This document shows positions 48,080 to 59,224 of a stretch of 64,000 bases of DNA, piece by piece. The notes beneath the pieces were generated by a model. The model searched no databases. It had not been told where the DNA came from and saw only the letters and a program-made list of their open reading frames with translations. Both the position numbers and the translations under genes were made by a program. Origin of the DNA: Photobacterium sp. GB-56 (GTDB taxonomy: Bacteria; Pseudomonadota; Gammaproteobacteria; Enterobacterales; Vibrionaceae). Each line of letters begins with the position of its first letter. Within the stretch, counting starts at the first letter, position 1. Location of the stretch: positions 496,001 to 560,000 of the forward strand of contig NZ_PYNW01000001.1 of NCBI RefSeq assembly GCF_003026105.1. The letters run 5' to 3'.

Positions 48080-48803
48080 AGAATTCATGCCGGAAAATTT
48101 AGCAAAAGCGATTGCTAATCCACTTTTCCCCGCACTGGATAACGCGCTCCGTTCAGGTCGCCATATTTCTAGTGAAGATTTAGATAACCATGCCTTTTTG
48201 ATCGAATTTGAACAAGAACTCGGCATGTTTTACAAGCGTTACAATGCAGAATTAGTCCGTGCGCCAGAAGGCTTTTTATACCTTCGTCCACGTTCAACCT
48301 CATTGATTGGTCGTTCTGTATTATCAGAAATCGACATGCTGGTGGGTAAAGTGTTGTGTTTCCTTTACCTAAGCCCAGAGCGTTTAGCGCACGAAGGTAT
48401 TTTTACTAACCAAGAGTTGTTTGATGAGTTAGTGACATTAGCAGATGAACAAAAGCTAATGAAATTAGTCACTAACCGCGCAACAGGTTCCGATCTTGAT
48501 CGTGAAAAACTGTTCGATAAAGTGAAAACATCATTGCGTCGTTTACGCCGTATAGGGATGTTAATTCCAATTGGTGATCACGGTAAATTCCGTATTAGTG
48601 AAGCGGTATTCCGTTTTGGTGCCGATGTACGAACAGGTGATGATATGCGTGAAGCGCAGCTACGCTTGATCCGTGACGGTGAAGCCGTTGTGCATCATCA
48701 AGAACCAAGCCAATCAAGTTTGCTCGACGATATCGAACAAGACAGTCAAGAATCACTTGAAAATGCAGATGCACAACAAGTGGAACAGGAGAGTAGTATT
48801 TAA
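48060..48803 (+). CDS. mukE: Chromosome partition protein MukE
   Basis: The KITE subunit of MukBEF, 247 aa. The N-terminus [19 protein letters not shown] then [17 protein letters not shown] is typical, as is [23 protein letters not shown] at 48060 overlaps the end of mukF by 20 bases with AAGG upstream, and agrees with the family start. The stop is shared by one base with mukB. The acidic C-terminal tail is usual. Confidence 0.95.
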   Translation: MSLTNIEEFMPENLAKAIANPLFPALDNALRSGRHISSEDLDNHAFLIEFEQELGMFYKRYNAELVRAPEGFLYLRPRSTSLIGRSVLSEIDMLVGKVLCFLYLSPERLAHEGIFTNQELFDELVTLADEQKLMKLVTNRATGSDLDREKLFDKVKTSLRRLRRIGMLIPIGDHGKFRISEAVFRFGADVRTGDDMREAQLRLIRDGEAVVHHQEPSQSSLLDDIEQDSQESLENADAQQVEQESSI

Positions 48804-51800
48804 TGGAACGCGGTAAGTATCAATCGCTCACCATGGTCAACTGGAACGGCTTCTTTGCTCGTACCTTTGACATTGATAATTTGGTGACAACGCTTTCAGG
48901 TGGTAACGGTGCGGGTAAGTCAACAACCATGGCTGCTTTCATTACCACACTCATTCCTGATCAAAGCCTGCTTCACTTCCGAAATACAACGGAAGCGGGA
49001 AGTTCAAATGCCTCACGCGATAAAGGTCTTCACGGTAAACTGAAGCCGGGGGCCTGTTATGCAGCGCTTGATGTGGTTAACTCGAAAAAGCAACGCATTA
49101 TCTTTGCTGTAAAATTACAGCAAGTCGCGGGTCGTGATAAGAAAGTTGATATTAAGCCTTTCTTAATTCAAGGCTTGCCTTCAAACATCAAACCCACTGA
49201 TGTGTTAATTGAAACACTATCAGAAAACCAAGCGCGTGTTCGCCAGCTTAATGATGTTAAAGACATTGTTGCACAATATGAAGGCGTGCAATTTAAAGCA
49301 TTTAACTCGGTAACTGATTACCACGTTCAAATGTTTGAAATGGGCGTGTTACCGAAGAAATTACGTAACAGCCAAGATCGTTCTAAGTTCTACCGCTTAA
49401 TTGAAGCATCACTATACGGTGGTATTTCAAGTGCGATCACACGTTCATTACGTGATTACCTATTACCGCACAACACCGGTGTTAAAAAAGCCTTCCAAGA
49501 TATGGAAGCGGCACTGCGTGAAAACCGTTCGACATTAGAAGCGATCAAACTGACTCAGCGTGACCGTGACTTGTTTAAGCATTTGATCTCAGAAGCAACG
49601 AACTATGTTGCTGCCGATTATATGCGTCATGCTAACGAGCGTCAGAAGAAGCTAGAGCAAACATTAAGCTTACGTGGTGAGCTAATGGGCTCACGTCAAA
49701 CCTTAATCGATCAGCAGTCTACGTTTAATAACATGACCGCAGAGCTGAATGAATTGACCGAGCAAGAAGGCGCGTTAGAGCAAGATCATCAAGCTGCATC
49801 AGATCACCTACAGCTAGTACAAACCGCAGTCCGTCAAGCTGAGAAAATCGAGCGTTACAAAGAAGATCTTGAAGAGCTAACAGAGCGTCTTGAAGAGCAG
49901 GTCATGGTGGTTGAAGAAGCAGCAGAGCAACTTGCGATTGCCGAAGAACAATCACAGCTAACGGAAGAAGAAGTTGATAGCTTAAAAACCCAGTTAGCCG
50001 ATTACCAGCAAGCATTAGATATGCAGCAAACCCGTGCATTGCAGTACCAACAAGCGGTACAGGCATTAGAAAAAGCACGTGATTTGTCTGGCGATCATCA
50101 AATGCTACCTGATCAAGCGCCACCGTATCTTGCGCAACTTAAACAACAGCAAGATACCCAAACAACAGCATTATTAGCCCTTAAACACAAACTGGATATG
50201 TCGTCAGCGGCGGCGCAACAGTTTGATAAAGGCTTAGCGATCATTACCACCATTGCCGGTGCCGTTGATCGCGCAAACGCAAGTAACAAAGCCCGTGAAT
50301 TGATTGATCATGGTCGTCAATTACGTGCGATTTCAGATCGTGGTGAGCAGCTAAAAGCGCAATACCGTGATTTAGAGCGTAGCGTGCGTAGTCAACGCCA
50401 AGCGGTTGAATTAGCTGAAACGTATACCAAGAAATTCGCCACCACATTAGATAGCGAATTAGCGTTAGTTGAAGAACAAGCGCGCCATGAAGCAACGCTT
50501 GAAAGCCTAGAGCAAGATCAAGCAGCGCTGGTTGAGCAACGCAACGACATGCGCCATGACGAGCAACGTTTAGTTTCTCGTATCGCGACATTAGAATCGC
50601 AAGCACCAACATGGATTGCAGCTTCTGATGCGCTTGAAAAATTAGCAGAGCAAGCCAATGCTGATCTTTCAAGTAGCCAAGCGGTGATGGATGCAATGCA
50701 GCTAACGTTGGATAACGAGCGTGAAGCTTCGCGTCAACGTGATGAATTAGCCGCACGTAAGAAGCAACTTGACGCTGATATTGAGCGTTTAGCACAGCCT
50801 GGCGGTAGTGATGACTCACGTTTACGTGGCCTAGCCGATACCCTTGGCGGTACGCTGTTATCTGAAGTTTATGATGATATCACTATTGATGATGCGCCAT
50901 ATTTCAGTGCGATGTACGGCCCTGCTCGACACGCGATTATTGTTCCTGATCTTAGCGGCATTAAAGAAAAATTAGTCACACTAGATGATTGTCCAGATGA
51001 TCTTTACATCATCGAAGGTGACGCGGATTCATTTGATGACAGTGGCTTTGATGTTGATGAACTCGAAGATGCAGTATGTGTTCATTTAAACGATCGCCAA
51101 CTGCGTTACTCACGTTTCCCTGAAATGCCACTATTTGGTCGTGCAGCACGTGAACAACGTTTAGAGTTCTTACGTGATGAGAAAGATCAAGTTGTAGAAG
51201 ATCACGCAAAAGCATCGTTTGATTCGCAAAAACTTCAGCGTTTGTACCAAAGCTTCAATAGCTTTGTAGCCACCCACATGTCTGTGGCATTTAACCCAGA
51301 TCCAGAAGTAGAATTAAAGCAAGCACGTGATCAACGTAACCAAATTGCACGTCAGTTATCAGAATCACAAGCGCAAGAACAACAACAGCGTAGCCAGTTA
51401 GCGGCAGCACGTGAAGGTCTTGCATTATTGGGTAAATTAAACCCAGTAGTAACACTGCTTGAAGATGACACCCTAAGCGCACGTTTTGAAGAAGTTGAAC
51501 AACAACTTTCACAAATGGATGAAGCACGTAACTACCTTGACCGTCATGGTAAAGCGTTAGCCGAGCTTGAAACATTAGTGTCTTCGCTGGACGCTGATCC
51601 CGAGCAATTCGATGCGCTACAAGCTGATTACGAAGCGGCAGATAAGAAGCTACAAGAGCTGAAAACCCTGATCTTTGCGGTAGCTGATTTGGCCGAACGC
51701 CGTCACTACTTTAGCTATGCCGATGCGGTAGAGCTACTAAGCAAGAGCTCAGAGCTAAACGAGCAGCTTAAAGCGAAACTTGCAACCGCAGAACAAGCCC

Positions 51801-53266
51801 GTGGTCGCAGCCGTGAAAGCTTAAAACAAGCGCGCGCACAAGCAAACCAGTACAACCAGCTAATGGCATCATTGAAGAGCTCGCACCAAGCGAAAATGGA
51901 AACCGTTCAAGAATTTGAACGTGAACTGCAAGAGCTAGGTGTACGTGCAGATGTTGAAGCTGAAGAACGCGCGCGTATTCGTCGTGATGAACTCAATGAG
52001 CGTTTACACAGTTCACGTAGTCGCCGTAGCCAGTTAGAAAAATCAACCACCTCTATCGAACTTGAAATGAAGTCGTTAGTGAAGCGTTTACGTAAAGTAG
52101 GTAAAGATTACCAAGACTTCCGTAAGTTAGTGGTTAACGCGAAAGCGGGTTGGTGCGCGGTATTACGTTTAGCACGTGAAAGCGATGTTGAACGTCGTTT
52201 ACACCGTCGTGAAATGGCATATATGTCGGCAGATGAACTACGTTCACTATCGGATAAAGCGCTCGGTTCACTGCGTCTTGCGGTTGCGGATAACGAAGAT
52301 TTACGTGATGCATTACGCGCGTCAGAAGATGTGACGCGTCCTGAACGTAAAGTTCTGTTCTACATCGCGGTGTACCAGCATCTACGTGAGCGTATTCGTC
52401 ACGATATTATTCGTACTGACGATCCAGTAGAAGCTATCGAAGAAATGGAAGCAGAGCTGGGACGTTTAACCGAAGAGCTAACGGCGCGTGAACAACGTTT
52501 AGCGATCAGTTCAGATTCCGTTGCGAATATTATTCGTAAAACAATCCAGCGTGAGCAAAACCGTATTCGTATGCTAAACCAAGGCTTGCAAAGTATTGGT
52601 TTTGGTCAGGTAAATGGTGTGCGTCTAAACGTTAAAGTACGTGATACGCACGAATCGCTACTTGCAGGACTTGTTGAGAATAAAGATCAGCATAGCGATC
52701 TATTCGGTAATAACCGTTTATCCTTCTCGGAAGCGATTGCGAAGTTGTTCCAACGTTTGAATCCACATATCGATATGGGTCAACGTTCACCGCAAATCTT
52801 GGGTGAAGAGCTGTTAGATTACCGTAACTACCTAGAGTTAAGCATTGAAGTTAACCGTGGTACAGACGGCTGGCTACAAGCGGAATCAGGCGCGCTATCT
52901 ACGGGTGAAGCGATTGGTACAGGTCAGGCAATTCTGTTAATGGTTGTTCAGAGCTGGGAAGAAGAATCGCGACGTTTACGTGGTAAAGATATCATTCCTT
53001 GTCGACTCTTGTTCTTGGATGAAGCGGCACGACTGGATGGTAAATCAATCGCAACATTGTTTGAGTTATGTGAACGCTTAGACATGCAGTTACTGATTGC
53101 GGCACCTGAAAATATCAGTCCGGAAAAAGGGACAACCTACAAACTGGTACGTAAGATTTTCAAAGATCGTGAACACGTACACGTGGTAGGTTTACGTGGC
53201 TTTGGTAATACACCAAAACATGAAAAACCAATCCAAACAGTCTTAGATATCGACACGATAGACTAA
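48803..53266 (+). CDS. mukB: Chromosome partition protein MukB (SMC-like ATPase)
   Basis: 1487 aa, full length. The N-terminal head has Walker [16 protein letters not shown] (about residues 32-46); two long coiled-coil arms flank a hinge (about 665-780, starting near [20 protein letters not shown]); the C-terminal head has signature [14 protein letters not shown] and Walker [14 protein letters not shown]. It organises and separates the chromosome with MukE and MukF. The heavy Gln content in the arms is normal for coiled coils. Confidence 0.97.
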   Translation: MERGKYQSLTMVNWNGFFARTFDIDNLVTTLSGGNGAGKSTTMAAFITTLIPDQSLLHFRNTTEAGSSNASRDKGLHGKLKPGACYAALDVVNSKKQRIIFAVKLQQVAGRDKKVDIKPFLIQGLPSNIKPTDVLIETLSENQARVRQLNDVKDIVAQYEGVQFKAFNSVTDYHVQMFEMGVLPKKLRNSQDRSKFYRLIEASLYGGISSAITRSLRDYLLPHNTGVKKAFQDMEAALRENRSTLEAIKLTQRDRDLFKHLISEATNYVAADYMRHANERQKKLEQTLSLRGELMGSRQTLIDQQSTFNNMTAELNELTEQEGALEQDHQAASDHLQLVQTAVRQAEKIERYKEDLEELTERLEEQVMVVEEAAEQLAIAEEQSQLTEEEVDSLKTQLADYQQALDMQQTRALQYQQAVQALEKARDLSGDHQMLPDQAPPYLAQLKQQQDTQTTALLALKHKLDMSSAAAQQFDKGLAIITTIAGAVDRANASNKARELIDHGRQLRAISDRGEQLKAQYRDLERSVRSQRQAVELAETYTKKFATTLDSELALVEEQARHEATLESLEQDQAALVEQRNDMRHDEQRLVSRIATLESQAPTWIAASDALEKLAEQANADLSSSQAVMDAMQLTLDNEREASRQRDELAARKKQLDADIERLAQPGGSDDSRLRGLADTLGGTLLSEVYDDITIDDAPYFSAMYGPARHAIIVPDLSGIKEKLVTLDDCPDDLYIIEGDADSFDDSGFDVDELEDAVCVHLNDRQLRYSRFPEMPLFGRAAREQRLEFLRDEKDQVVEDHAKASFDSQKLQRLYQSFNSFVATHMSVAFNPDPEVELKQARDQRNQIARQLSESQAQEQQQRSQLAAAREGLALLGKLNPVVTLLEDDTLSARFEEVEQQLSQMDEARNYLDRHGKALAELETLVSSLDADPEQFDALQADYEAADKKLQELKTLIFAVADLAERRHYFSYADAVELLSKSSELNEQLKAKLATAEQARGRSRESLKQARAQANQYNQLMASLKSSHQAKMETVQEFERELQELGVRADVEAEERARIRRDELNERLHSSRSRRSQLEKSTTSIELEMKSLVKRLRKVGKDYQDFRKLVVNAKAGWCAVLRLARESDVERRLHRREMAYMSADELRSLSDKALGSLRLAVADNEDLRDALRASEDVTRPERKVLFYIAVYQHLRERIRHDIIRTDDPVEAIEEMEAELGRLTEELTAREQRLAISSDSVANIIRKTIQREQNRIRMLNQGLQSIGFGQVNGVRLNVKVRDTHESLLAGLVENKDQHSDLFGNNRLSFSEAIAKLFQRLNPHIDMGQRSPQILGEELLDYRNYLELSIEVNRGTDGWLQAESGALSTGEAIGTGQAILLMVVQSWEEESRRLRGKDIIPCRLLFLDEAARLDGKSIATLFELCERLDMQLLIAAPENISPEKGTTYKLVRKIFKDREHVHVVGLRGFGNTPKHEKPIQTVLDIDTID

Positions 53267-53284
53267 CTTTTCGTTAAATATCGC

Positions 53285-53317
53285 AAAAAAGGTCAGCAGA
53301 AGTGCTGGCCTTTTTTT
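53285..53317 (+). terminator. Terminator of the mukFEB operon
   Basis: GGTCAGCA / TGCTGGCC with loop GAAG, flanked by As before and seven Ts after. Confidence 0.92.
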
Positions 53318-53497
53318 ATATCTAAAACAAAAGGTTAGATAAAAAATAAGGTTGTAAAAGATAAGAAAAAAATGTGATCGAATTGGCTTTTTAACAAGCT
53401 TGAAAATTAAATGTAAAAGCATTGTCTATAATTCACCTTAAGCACTGGAAAAGCCTATTAAGAATAATAAGGCTTACTAATAAGTGAGAGAGCAATA

Positions 53498-53668
53498 ATG
53501 TTAAGTGAAGAAATGGATGATAAAGAGAGAGGCCGTTATGAATGGCGAACATTTCTCTTTATCATTGTTTTACTGTTTCCTATTTTATCTGTCATTTTTG
53601 TGGGCGGGTATGGTTTTTTTATTTGGGCGATGCAAGTGTTTTTCCTCGGGCCTCCGGGTCATGGTTAG
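53498..53668 (+). CDS. torE: TorE/NapE-family small membrane protein
   Basis: A 56-aa protein: charged N-terminus (MLSEEMDDKERGRYEWRTFL), one hydrophobic helix with the family segment FPILSVIFVGGYGFFIWAMQ, and a short tail ending PPGHG. TorE/NapE proteins accompany the c-type cytochrome of TMAO or nitrate respiration; the exact role is unknown. A -10-like TATAAT lies at 53427-53432. It is the first gene before torC, 38 bases ahead. Confidence 0.88.
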   Translation: MLSEEMDDKERGRYEWRTFLFIIVLLFPILSVIFVGGYGFFIWAMQVFFLGPPGHG

Positions 53669-53706
53669 GCACACGTCAATATTGAATAAAAAACGGTAGG
53701 TAAATA

Positions 53707-54891
53707 ATGAAGTCGTCCTTAAAAAAAGCTTGGGTAACGCTGTGGCGCCCAGCAACAAAAATAAGCCTTGGCGTACTCGCATTAGGTGGTTTTATCGCGG
53801 GGGTTATATTTTGGGGGGGATTTAATACTGCCCTTGATATGACCAACACAGAAAAATTTTGTATCAGTTGTCATTCGATGAGAGACACCGTATATCCTGA
53901 ATTAAAAGGCACCGTTCATTGGTCGAATAATTCAGGGGTTAGGGCAACCTGTCCTGATTGCCATGTTCCGCATAATTGGTCGGATAAAATCGCTCGAAAA
54001 ATGCAGGCGAGTAAAGAAGTCTTTGGCGCCATTGTTGGCTCCATTGATACACCTGCAAAGTTTGAGGCAAAAAGGCTGGAATTAGCCCAACACGAATGGA
54101 AACGGTTTGCAGCGAACGGTTCGCTAGAATGTAAGAGTTGCCACAGTTATGCCAGCATGAAATGGGATGAAATGTCACCTCGGGCGCAGGCACAAATGAA
54201 ACAAGCTGCGGTTAAAGATCAAAGTTGTATAGACTGCCACAAAGGTATAGCCCATCACTTACCAGCGGATATGGCCTCGTCTGGTGGGATTGTCTCTGAA
54301 TTGACTGCGGCATCACATAGTACCGATTACTCAGACGGTGATACCTACTACAGCGTGCAATTTTTGCCTCTTTACGAAGATGAAGCCAAAACCAAAGACG
54401 GGGGTTCTTTAGAGCCTGCATCGGCAGTGAAAGTGTTGGCCATTAAAGACGACATGCTGCAAATTGAACTGAACGGTTGGCGAAAAGTAAAAGGTTTTGG
54501 TCGGGTGATTAATCAAGATTTCGGAATGAATATACCGACAGCAGCCTTAAGTAAAAATGCTGCGCAAAGTGCGGATATTGTAAAAGGTTTCGAGAAAAAA
54601 GAAGATGACGTCACAGGCCTAGAATGGCAACAAGTAACCGCAACATTATGGGTTGAGAAAAAGAACTTTGTTAGTGATGTCAGTACTATTTGGAGTGCCG
54701 CAAAATCGGCCTACAACACCAACTGTAGCGTATGTCATACCCAGCCAGCAGAAAACCATTTTGACGCAAATACTTGGCCTGGCATGTTTAACGGTATGCT
54801 TGCATTTGTGAATTTTGATACAGATAGCGAAGCTATTGTTTTGAAATATTTACAAAACCATTCGTCAGACTTTTCTAAAGCTGAACATTAA
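53707..54891 (+). CDS. torC: Pentaheme c-type cytochrome TorC/TorY
   Basis: An inner-membrane-anchored cytochrome that passes electrons from menaquinol to the periplasmic TMAO reductase. 394 aa: N-terminal anchor helix (about residues 17-38), a NapC/NirT tetraheme domain with CxxCH at residues 52, 82, 142 and 174, a long linker, then a monoheme domain with CxxCH at 340. Five sites match TorC/TorY rather than four-heme NapC. Whether it is orthologous to TorC or TorY cannot be decided by eye. Confidence 0.92.
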   Translation: MKSSLKKAWVTLWRPATKISLGVLALGGFIAGVIFWGGFNTALDMTNTEKFCISCHSMRDTVYPELKGTVHWSNNSGVRATCPDCHVPHNWSDKIARKMQASKEVFGAIVGSIDTPAKFEAKRLELAQHEWKRFAANGSLECKSCHSYASMKWDEMSPRAQAQMKQAAVKDQSCIDCHKGIAHHLPADMASSGGIVSELTAASHSTDYSDGDTYYSVQFLPLYEDEAKTKDGGSLEPASAVKVLAIKDDMLQIELNGWRKVKGFGRVINQDFGMNIPTAALSKNAAQSADIVKGFEKKEDDVTGLEWQQVTATLWVEKKNFVSDVSTIWSAAKSAYNTNCSVCHTQPAENHFDANTWPGMFNGMLAFVNFDTDSEAIVLKYLQNHSSDFSKAEH

Positions 54892-54898
54892 TCAAACT

Positions 54899-54938
54899 AA
54901 AGGTTGCTAAACATACATTATGTTCAGCAGCCTTTTTA
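54899..54938 (+). terminator. Terminator-like hairpin between torC and torA
   Basis: AAAGGTTGCT (54899-54908) pairs with AGCAGCCTTT (54926-54935) with one G-U pair, and AACATA pairs with TATGTT around a CAT loop, followed by TTTTT. It starts eight bases after the torC stop and ends 26 bases before the torA start, inside the operon. Confidence 0.8.
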
Positions 54939-54963
54939 CGTTTTAATCGTGAGGAATTTTTTT

Positions 54964-57444
54964 ATGTCACTGAGTAGACGTAAATTTTTGCAAGGCTTAG
55001 CAACTACGAGTGCCGCTTCTGTTATTGGTCCTGGATTGCTGATGCAAGCGGCTAAAGCTGCTGAAGAAGTCACAAAATCAACAGAGCCGCCCGGTATTTG
55101 GAAAGTGACAGGTTCACACTGGGGAGCATTCAGAGCGCGTATTTATAACGGTCAAGTTGCAGAAATTAAACCCTTTGAATTAGATAAGCATCCAACTGAT
55201 ATGCTAAACGGGATTAAAGGGTTAATTTATAGTCCTTCAAGAATTCGTTATCCCATGGTGCGGTTAGACTGGCTTAAGAAAAACAAATACAGTGGTGAAA
55301 CACGAGGTAACAATCGCTTTATTCGAGTAACGTGGGATGAAGCGTTAGATCTCTTCTACCAAGAATTACAACGTATCCAAAAAGATTATGGTCCTTGGGC
55401 ACTGCATGCGGGGCAAACAGGCTGGCGTGAAACCGGACAGTTCCAAAGCTGTACCTCACACATGCAACGTGCGGTGGGGATGCATGGTAACTTCATTAAA
55501 AAAGTGGGGGATTATTCCACAGGGGCAGGACAAGTTATTTTGCCTTACGTGTTAGGTTCAACTGAGGTTTATGCCCAAGCAACCACATGGACAACCATTT
55601 TAAAAGATACCAAAACCTTAATTTGGTGGTCTAACGATCCGATCAAAAATAGCCAGATTGGTTGGCAGTGTGAAACGCACGGCTCTTATGGTTATTACGC
55701 CCAATTAAAAGACAAAGTCGCGAAGGGCGAGATCACCATGATATCCGTCGATCCTGTGGTGTCGAAAAGCCAAAAATATTTCGGTTGTGAACACCAATAC
55801 GTGAACCCCCAAACCGATGTTCCTTTCATGTTAGGTATTGCCCATACCTTATACAAAGAGAATCTTTACGATAAACAATTTTTAGAAACGTATACCTTAG
55901 GGTTTAACGAATTTTTGCCGTATTTACTCGGTACTGGCAAAGATAAAATCGAGAAAACCCCAGAATGGGCAGAAAAAATTTGTGGTGTTAAAGCCGACGA
56001 CATTCGTAAATTTGCTCGTCGATTAGTGAAAGATCGCACCATGATAATGTTTGGCTGGGCAGTACAGCGCCAGCAACATGGTGAACAGCCGTATTGGATG
56101 GGAGCCGTGTTGGCATCCATGCTTGGGCAAATAGGCTTACCCGGTGGTGGGGTGTCTTATTCTCATTTCTATAGTGGTGTTGGGCTGCCATTTAGTACCG
56201 CAGCAGGGCCAGGTGGTTTTCCACGAAATGTCGATGAAGGGCAAGTGCCAGTTTGGAATAACAATGATTTCAAAGGTTATAGTTCAGTTATTCCTGTTGC
56301 TCGTTGGATTGATTCGATTATGGAACCGGGGAAAAAGATCAAATTTAACGGCGGTAACGTCGTATTACCCGATATTAAAATGATGGTGTTTAGTGGCTGT
56401 AATCCATGGAATCACCATCAACAACGGAACCGAATGAAAGAAGCGTTTAGAAAGCTACAAACCGTCGTCAATATTGATTACACATGGACGCCAACGTGTC
56501 GTTTCTCTGATATCGTATTACCGGCATGTACGCAGTTTGAACGTAATGATCTCGACCAATACGGCACGTATTCTACCTCTGGTGTATTGGCGATGCATAA
56601 ATTGATTGATCCCTTATACCAATCAAAAACAGATTTTCAGATCTTCACCGAACTCACCGAACGATTTGGGAAAAGTAAGCAATATACTCGCGGCATGACA
56701 GAAATGCAGTGGATACATCAGCTGTATAATGATTGTCGTGAGGCAAACAAAAATAGTAACCCAATGCCAGAATTTAACGAATTTTGGAAAAATGGCATCG
56801 TCGAATTTAAAACCGACCAAACCTACGTAAGCCACGAAGCGTTCAGAAAAGATCCTGAAATCAATTCACTGGGTACACCGTCAGGGTTCATTGAAATTTA
56901 TAGTCGAAAAATAGCGCGCTATAACTATGAACATTGCCAAGGACACCCAATGTGGTTTGAAAAAGAAGAACGTTCACATGGTGGGCCGAAATCGAAGCAA
57001 TTTCCATTCTGGCTGCAATCTTGCCATCCCAATAAACGTTTACACTCACAAATGTGTGATTCGGAAAAATACCGTAATACCTATGCAGTAAAAGATCATG
57101 AGCCCGTTTATATTAATCCCGATGATGCTAAGAAAAAAGGCATTAAAGACGGTGATATTGTTCGAGTCTTTAATGATCGCGGGCAATTATTAGCAGGGGC
57201 GGTATTATCGGAAGATTACCCAACAGGCGTAATAAGAATTTACGAAGGGGCATGGTTTGGGCCGTTGAATAACGACATTGGTGCGATTGATACTTATGGC
57301 GATCCTAATACCGTTACCATTGATATTCCAACCTCACAGTTAGCGCAAGCAACCAGTGCCAATACCGTTGTTGTTGATATTGAAAAATTCACTGGCGAAG
57401 TGCCACCTGTGACGTCATTCAGTGGGCCTATTTATGTGACTTAA
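54964..57444 (+). CDS. torA: Trimethylamine N-oxide reductase, molybdenum enzyme (TorA/TorZ)
   Basis: A periplasmic bis-MGD molybdoenzyme of the DMSO reductase family that reduces TMAO. 826 aa. It starts with a twin-arginine signal ([20 protein letters not shown]), so it is exported folded. The segment [18 protein letters not shown] contains the likely Mo-ligand serine. ATG at 54964 with GAGG upstream is preferred; an ATG at 54904 lies within the hairpin before the gene. No torD chaperone or torSTR regulators are in the window. Other N- or S-oxides are possible substrates (TorZ type). Confidence 0.93.
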   Translation: MSLSRRKFLQGLATTSAASVIGPGLLMQAAKAAEEVTKSTEPPGIWKVTGSHWGAFRARIYNGQVAEIKPFELDKHPTDMLNGIKGLIYSPSRIRYPMVRLDWLKKNKYSGETRGNNRFIRVTWDEALDLFYQELQRIQKDYGPWALHAGQTGWRETGQFQSCTSHMQRAVGMHGNFIKKVGDYSTGAGQVILPYVLGSTEVYAQATTWTTILKDTKTLIWWSNDPIKNSQIGWQCETHGSYGYYAQLKDKVAKGEITMISVDPVVSKSQKYFGCEHQYVNPQTDVPFMLGIAHTLYKENLYDKQFLETYTLGFNEFLPYLLGTGKDKIEKTPEWAEKICGVKADDIRKFARRLVKDRTMIMFGWAVQRQQHGEQPYWMGAVLASMLGQIGLPGGGVSYSHFYSGVGLPFSTAAGPGGFPRNVDEGQVPVWNNNDFKGYSSVIPVARWIDSIMEPGKKIKFNGGNVVLPDIKMMVFSGCNPWNHHQQRNRMKEAFRKLQTVVNIDYTWTPTCRFSDIVLPACTQFERNDLDQYGTYSTSGVLAMHKLIDPLYQSKTDFQIFTELTERFGKSKQYTRGMTEMQWIHQLYNDCREANKNSNPMPEFNEFWKNGIVEFKTDQTYVSHEAFRKDPEINSLGTPSGFIEIYSRKIARYNYEHCQGHPMWFEKEERSHGGPKSKQFPFWLQSCHPNKRLHSQMCDSEKYRNTYAVKDHEPVYINPDDAKKKGIKDGDIVRVFNDRGQLLAGAVLSEDYPTGVIRIYEGAWFGPLNNDIGAIDTYGDPNTVTIDIPTSQLAQATSANTVVVDIEKFTGEVPPVTSFSGPIYVT

Positions 57445-57495
57445 GGCTTAATAACAGCAGCAGTAAATCAACCATTGCTGTGACATCAAGCAAAC

Positions 57496-57531
57496 AATAA
57501 AGAGCCAGTAACAGGGCTCTTTATTTTTTTT
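57496..57531 (+). terminator. Terminator of torA
   Basis: AATAAAGAGCC / GGCTCTTTATT, eleven-base stem, followed by seven or more Ts. Confidence 0.92.
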
Positions 57532-57577
57532 AGATATAATAAAATAAACAAAAGCAGTAAAAGACAGTGAGTCGAGA

Positions 57578-58030
57578 TTGGATAGTTCAGAATACCCAGA
57601 GCAAGATGAGTTTTCAGGTGTAAAGAAAGCCAAAGCACCCGTATATGGGGTGGGCGACAGCACCTTACAAGCGGCGGGAGGTGAGCAAGGGGTAAAACAA
57701 TTAGTGGATGCCTTTTATCACTATATGGATACCTTGCCCGTTGCTGCCAAAGTACGTGCTATGCATAGCCCTGATTTAACGGAATCTAAAGCGAAACTCA
57801 CCACATTTTTAGTCGGTTGGATGGGGGGGCCATCTCGTTACGCAGAAATGTATGGTTCGATCAATATACCGGGCGCACACCGTCATTTAGATATTGGTTT
57901 AGCAGAAAAAGACGCTTGGCTATTGTGTATGCAAAAAGCGTTAGACGACCAACCTTATGAAGAAACCTTCAAACGTTACATCATGGTACAGCTATCCTTC
58001 CCCGCCGAAATGTGCCGCAACAGAAAGTAA
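57578..58030 (+). CDS. Group II truncated haemoglobin
   Basis: 150 aa: an N-terminal extension of about 30 residues, then the 2-on-2 globin fold with FYHYMD (likely Tyr47 at B10), His63 near CD1, WMGGPSRYAEMYG, proximal His101 in GAHRHLDIG by alignment with the mycobacterial HbO segment, and Trp114 (G8) in KDAWLLCM. The start is TTG 57578; no better ATG precedes the fold. It is 47 bases after the torA terminator, with no separate promoter evident. Likely involved in oxygen or NO chemistry; the function is inferred from family. Confidence 0.87.
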   Translation: MDSSEYPEQDEFSGVKKAKAPVYGVGDSTLQAAGGEQGVKQLVDAFYHYMDTLPVAAKVRAMHSPDLTESKAKLTTFLVGWMGGPSRYAEMYGSINIPGAHRHLDIGLAEKDAWLLCMQKALDDQPYEETFKRYIMVQLSFPAEMCRNRK

Positions 58031-58057
58031 TCGCTAAGCAATCATTTTCTATATCGG

Positions 58058-58084
58058 CAACCTATTCCAAGTTGGAATAGGTTG
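58058..58084 (+). terminator. Terminator of the truncated haemoglobin gene
   Basis: CAACCTATTCC / GGAATAGGTTG, eleven-base perfect stem with loop AAGTT, followed after seven bases by TTTTT. Confidence 0.75.
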
Positions 58085-58165
58085 TCGTCTTGTTTTTCTC
58101 TATTGTATTTTTATTCATAACGTTAATATCACGATATTAAAGAATAACTTACAATGTGAGTTGCA

Positions 58166-58948
58166 ATGGAATTAACGTTAGAGATCTTCGTACTACTGTT
58201 TTTTGTCGCAGGATTAGCCGGCTTTATTGATGCTATTGCTGGTGGCGGTGGGTTATTAACCGTTCCTGCCTTATTGTCGGTGGGTATTCCGCCAGCACAA
58301 GTACTTGCTACCAATAAATTACAAAGCTCATTTGGTAGCTTTTCAGCCTCACTGTATTTTGTCCGTAATGGATTAGTGAAACTTAAAGACATGCGCCTAG
58401 CTATAGCCTGTACCTTTACAGGCTCAGCGATTGGCGCGTTGTTGGTTCAACATATTGATGCAGGTATATTAACCAGTCTTATTCCTCTTTTATTAATATT
58501 TGTATCACTGTATTTTCTTTTTAGCCCTAATATCGGTAAACCGCAGGGCGATCCAAAACTATCAGAAGCGATGTTTGCTTTTGCTGTGGGTACATCCATA
58601 GGTTTTTATGATGGTTTCTTTGGCCCAGGAACCGGCTCTTTATTTACCATTTGTTTCGTTGCGATTGCCAAGTTTGGCTTAGTTGAGGCAACGGCAAGAA
58701 CCAAAATATTAAACTTCACTTCTAATATCGCTGCGCTTATCTTTTTTATTATCGCGGGGCTACCTCTTTGGAAACTGGGTTTAATTATGGCAGCTGGTGG
58801 TTTTATTGGTGCGCGATTAGGAGCGCACATTGTGATTAATAAAGGACAAAAGTTTATTCGTCCAATGGTTATTATCATGTCGATGATTATGGCGATTAAG
58901 TTGCTTTGGGATCAACACCCACAATGGTTTCAATTTATTGGTTTCTAA
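58166..58948 (+). CDS. TSUP-family permease (YfcA-like)
   Basis: 260 aa with about eight helices and the two DUF81 repeats of TSUP: the first has FIDAIAGGGGLLTVPALLS and ATNKLQSSFGS, the second GFYDGFFGPGTGSLFTICF and TARTKILNFTSNIAAL. TSUP proteins export or import small organic or sulfur-containing anions such as sulfite, taurine-derived sulfoacetate or thiosulfate. Close to E. coli YfcA in layout; the substrate is unknown. Confidence 0.9.
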   Translation: MELTLEIFVLLFFVAGLAGFIDAIAGGGGLLTVPALLSVGIPPAQVLATNKLQSSFGSFSASLYFVRNGLVKLKDMRLAIACTFTGSAIGALLVQHIDAGILTSLIPLLLIFVSLYFLFSPNIGKPQGDPKLSEAMFAFAVGTSIGFYDGFFGPGTGSLFTICFVAIAKFGLVEATARTKILNFTSNIAALIFFIIAGLPLWKLGLIMAAGGFIGARLGAHIVINKGQKFIRPMVIIMSMIMAIKLLWDQHPQWFQFIGF

Positions 58949-59224
58949 AATTAGTAAATAAAATGCATGCCACACTATACATATATTTAGCGTGGCATAT
59001 GTGCTACATAAAAGAAGAGATAAGAAAAATGATAGGAATAACAAATAAAAAAAGGCTAAATCATAATAATTAAATATTTTACTCTTTAAGATTCTAAATA
59101 AATCCTAGCGTTGTAAGAAATTGTTTTGTTTTTTGCACATACGATATTAATTTCATTCGAAATGAAGTATATTTGTGCGATTAAGCGATTGATATTTCAA
59201 CTCTAATGCTGGCAGCGATTCATT

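Noticed and set aside
50244-50819. 191-codon minus-strand frame inside mukB
   Set aside because: Antisense to the coiled-coil region of MukB; the His/Leu/Gln-rich translation is typical of a mirrored coiled-coil.
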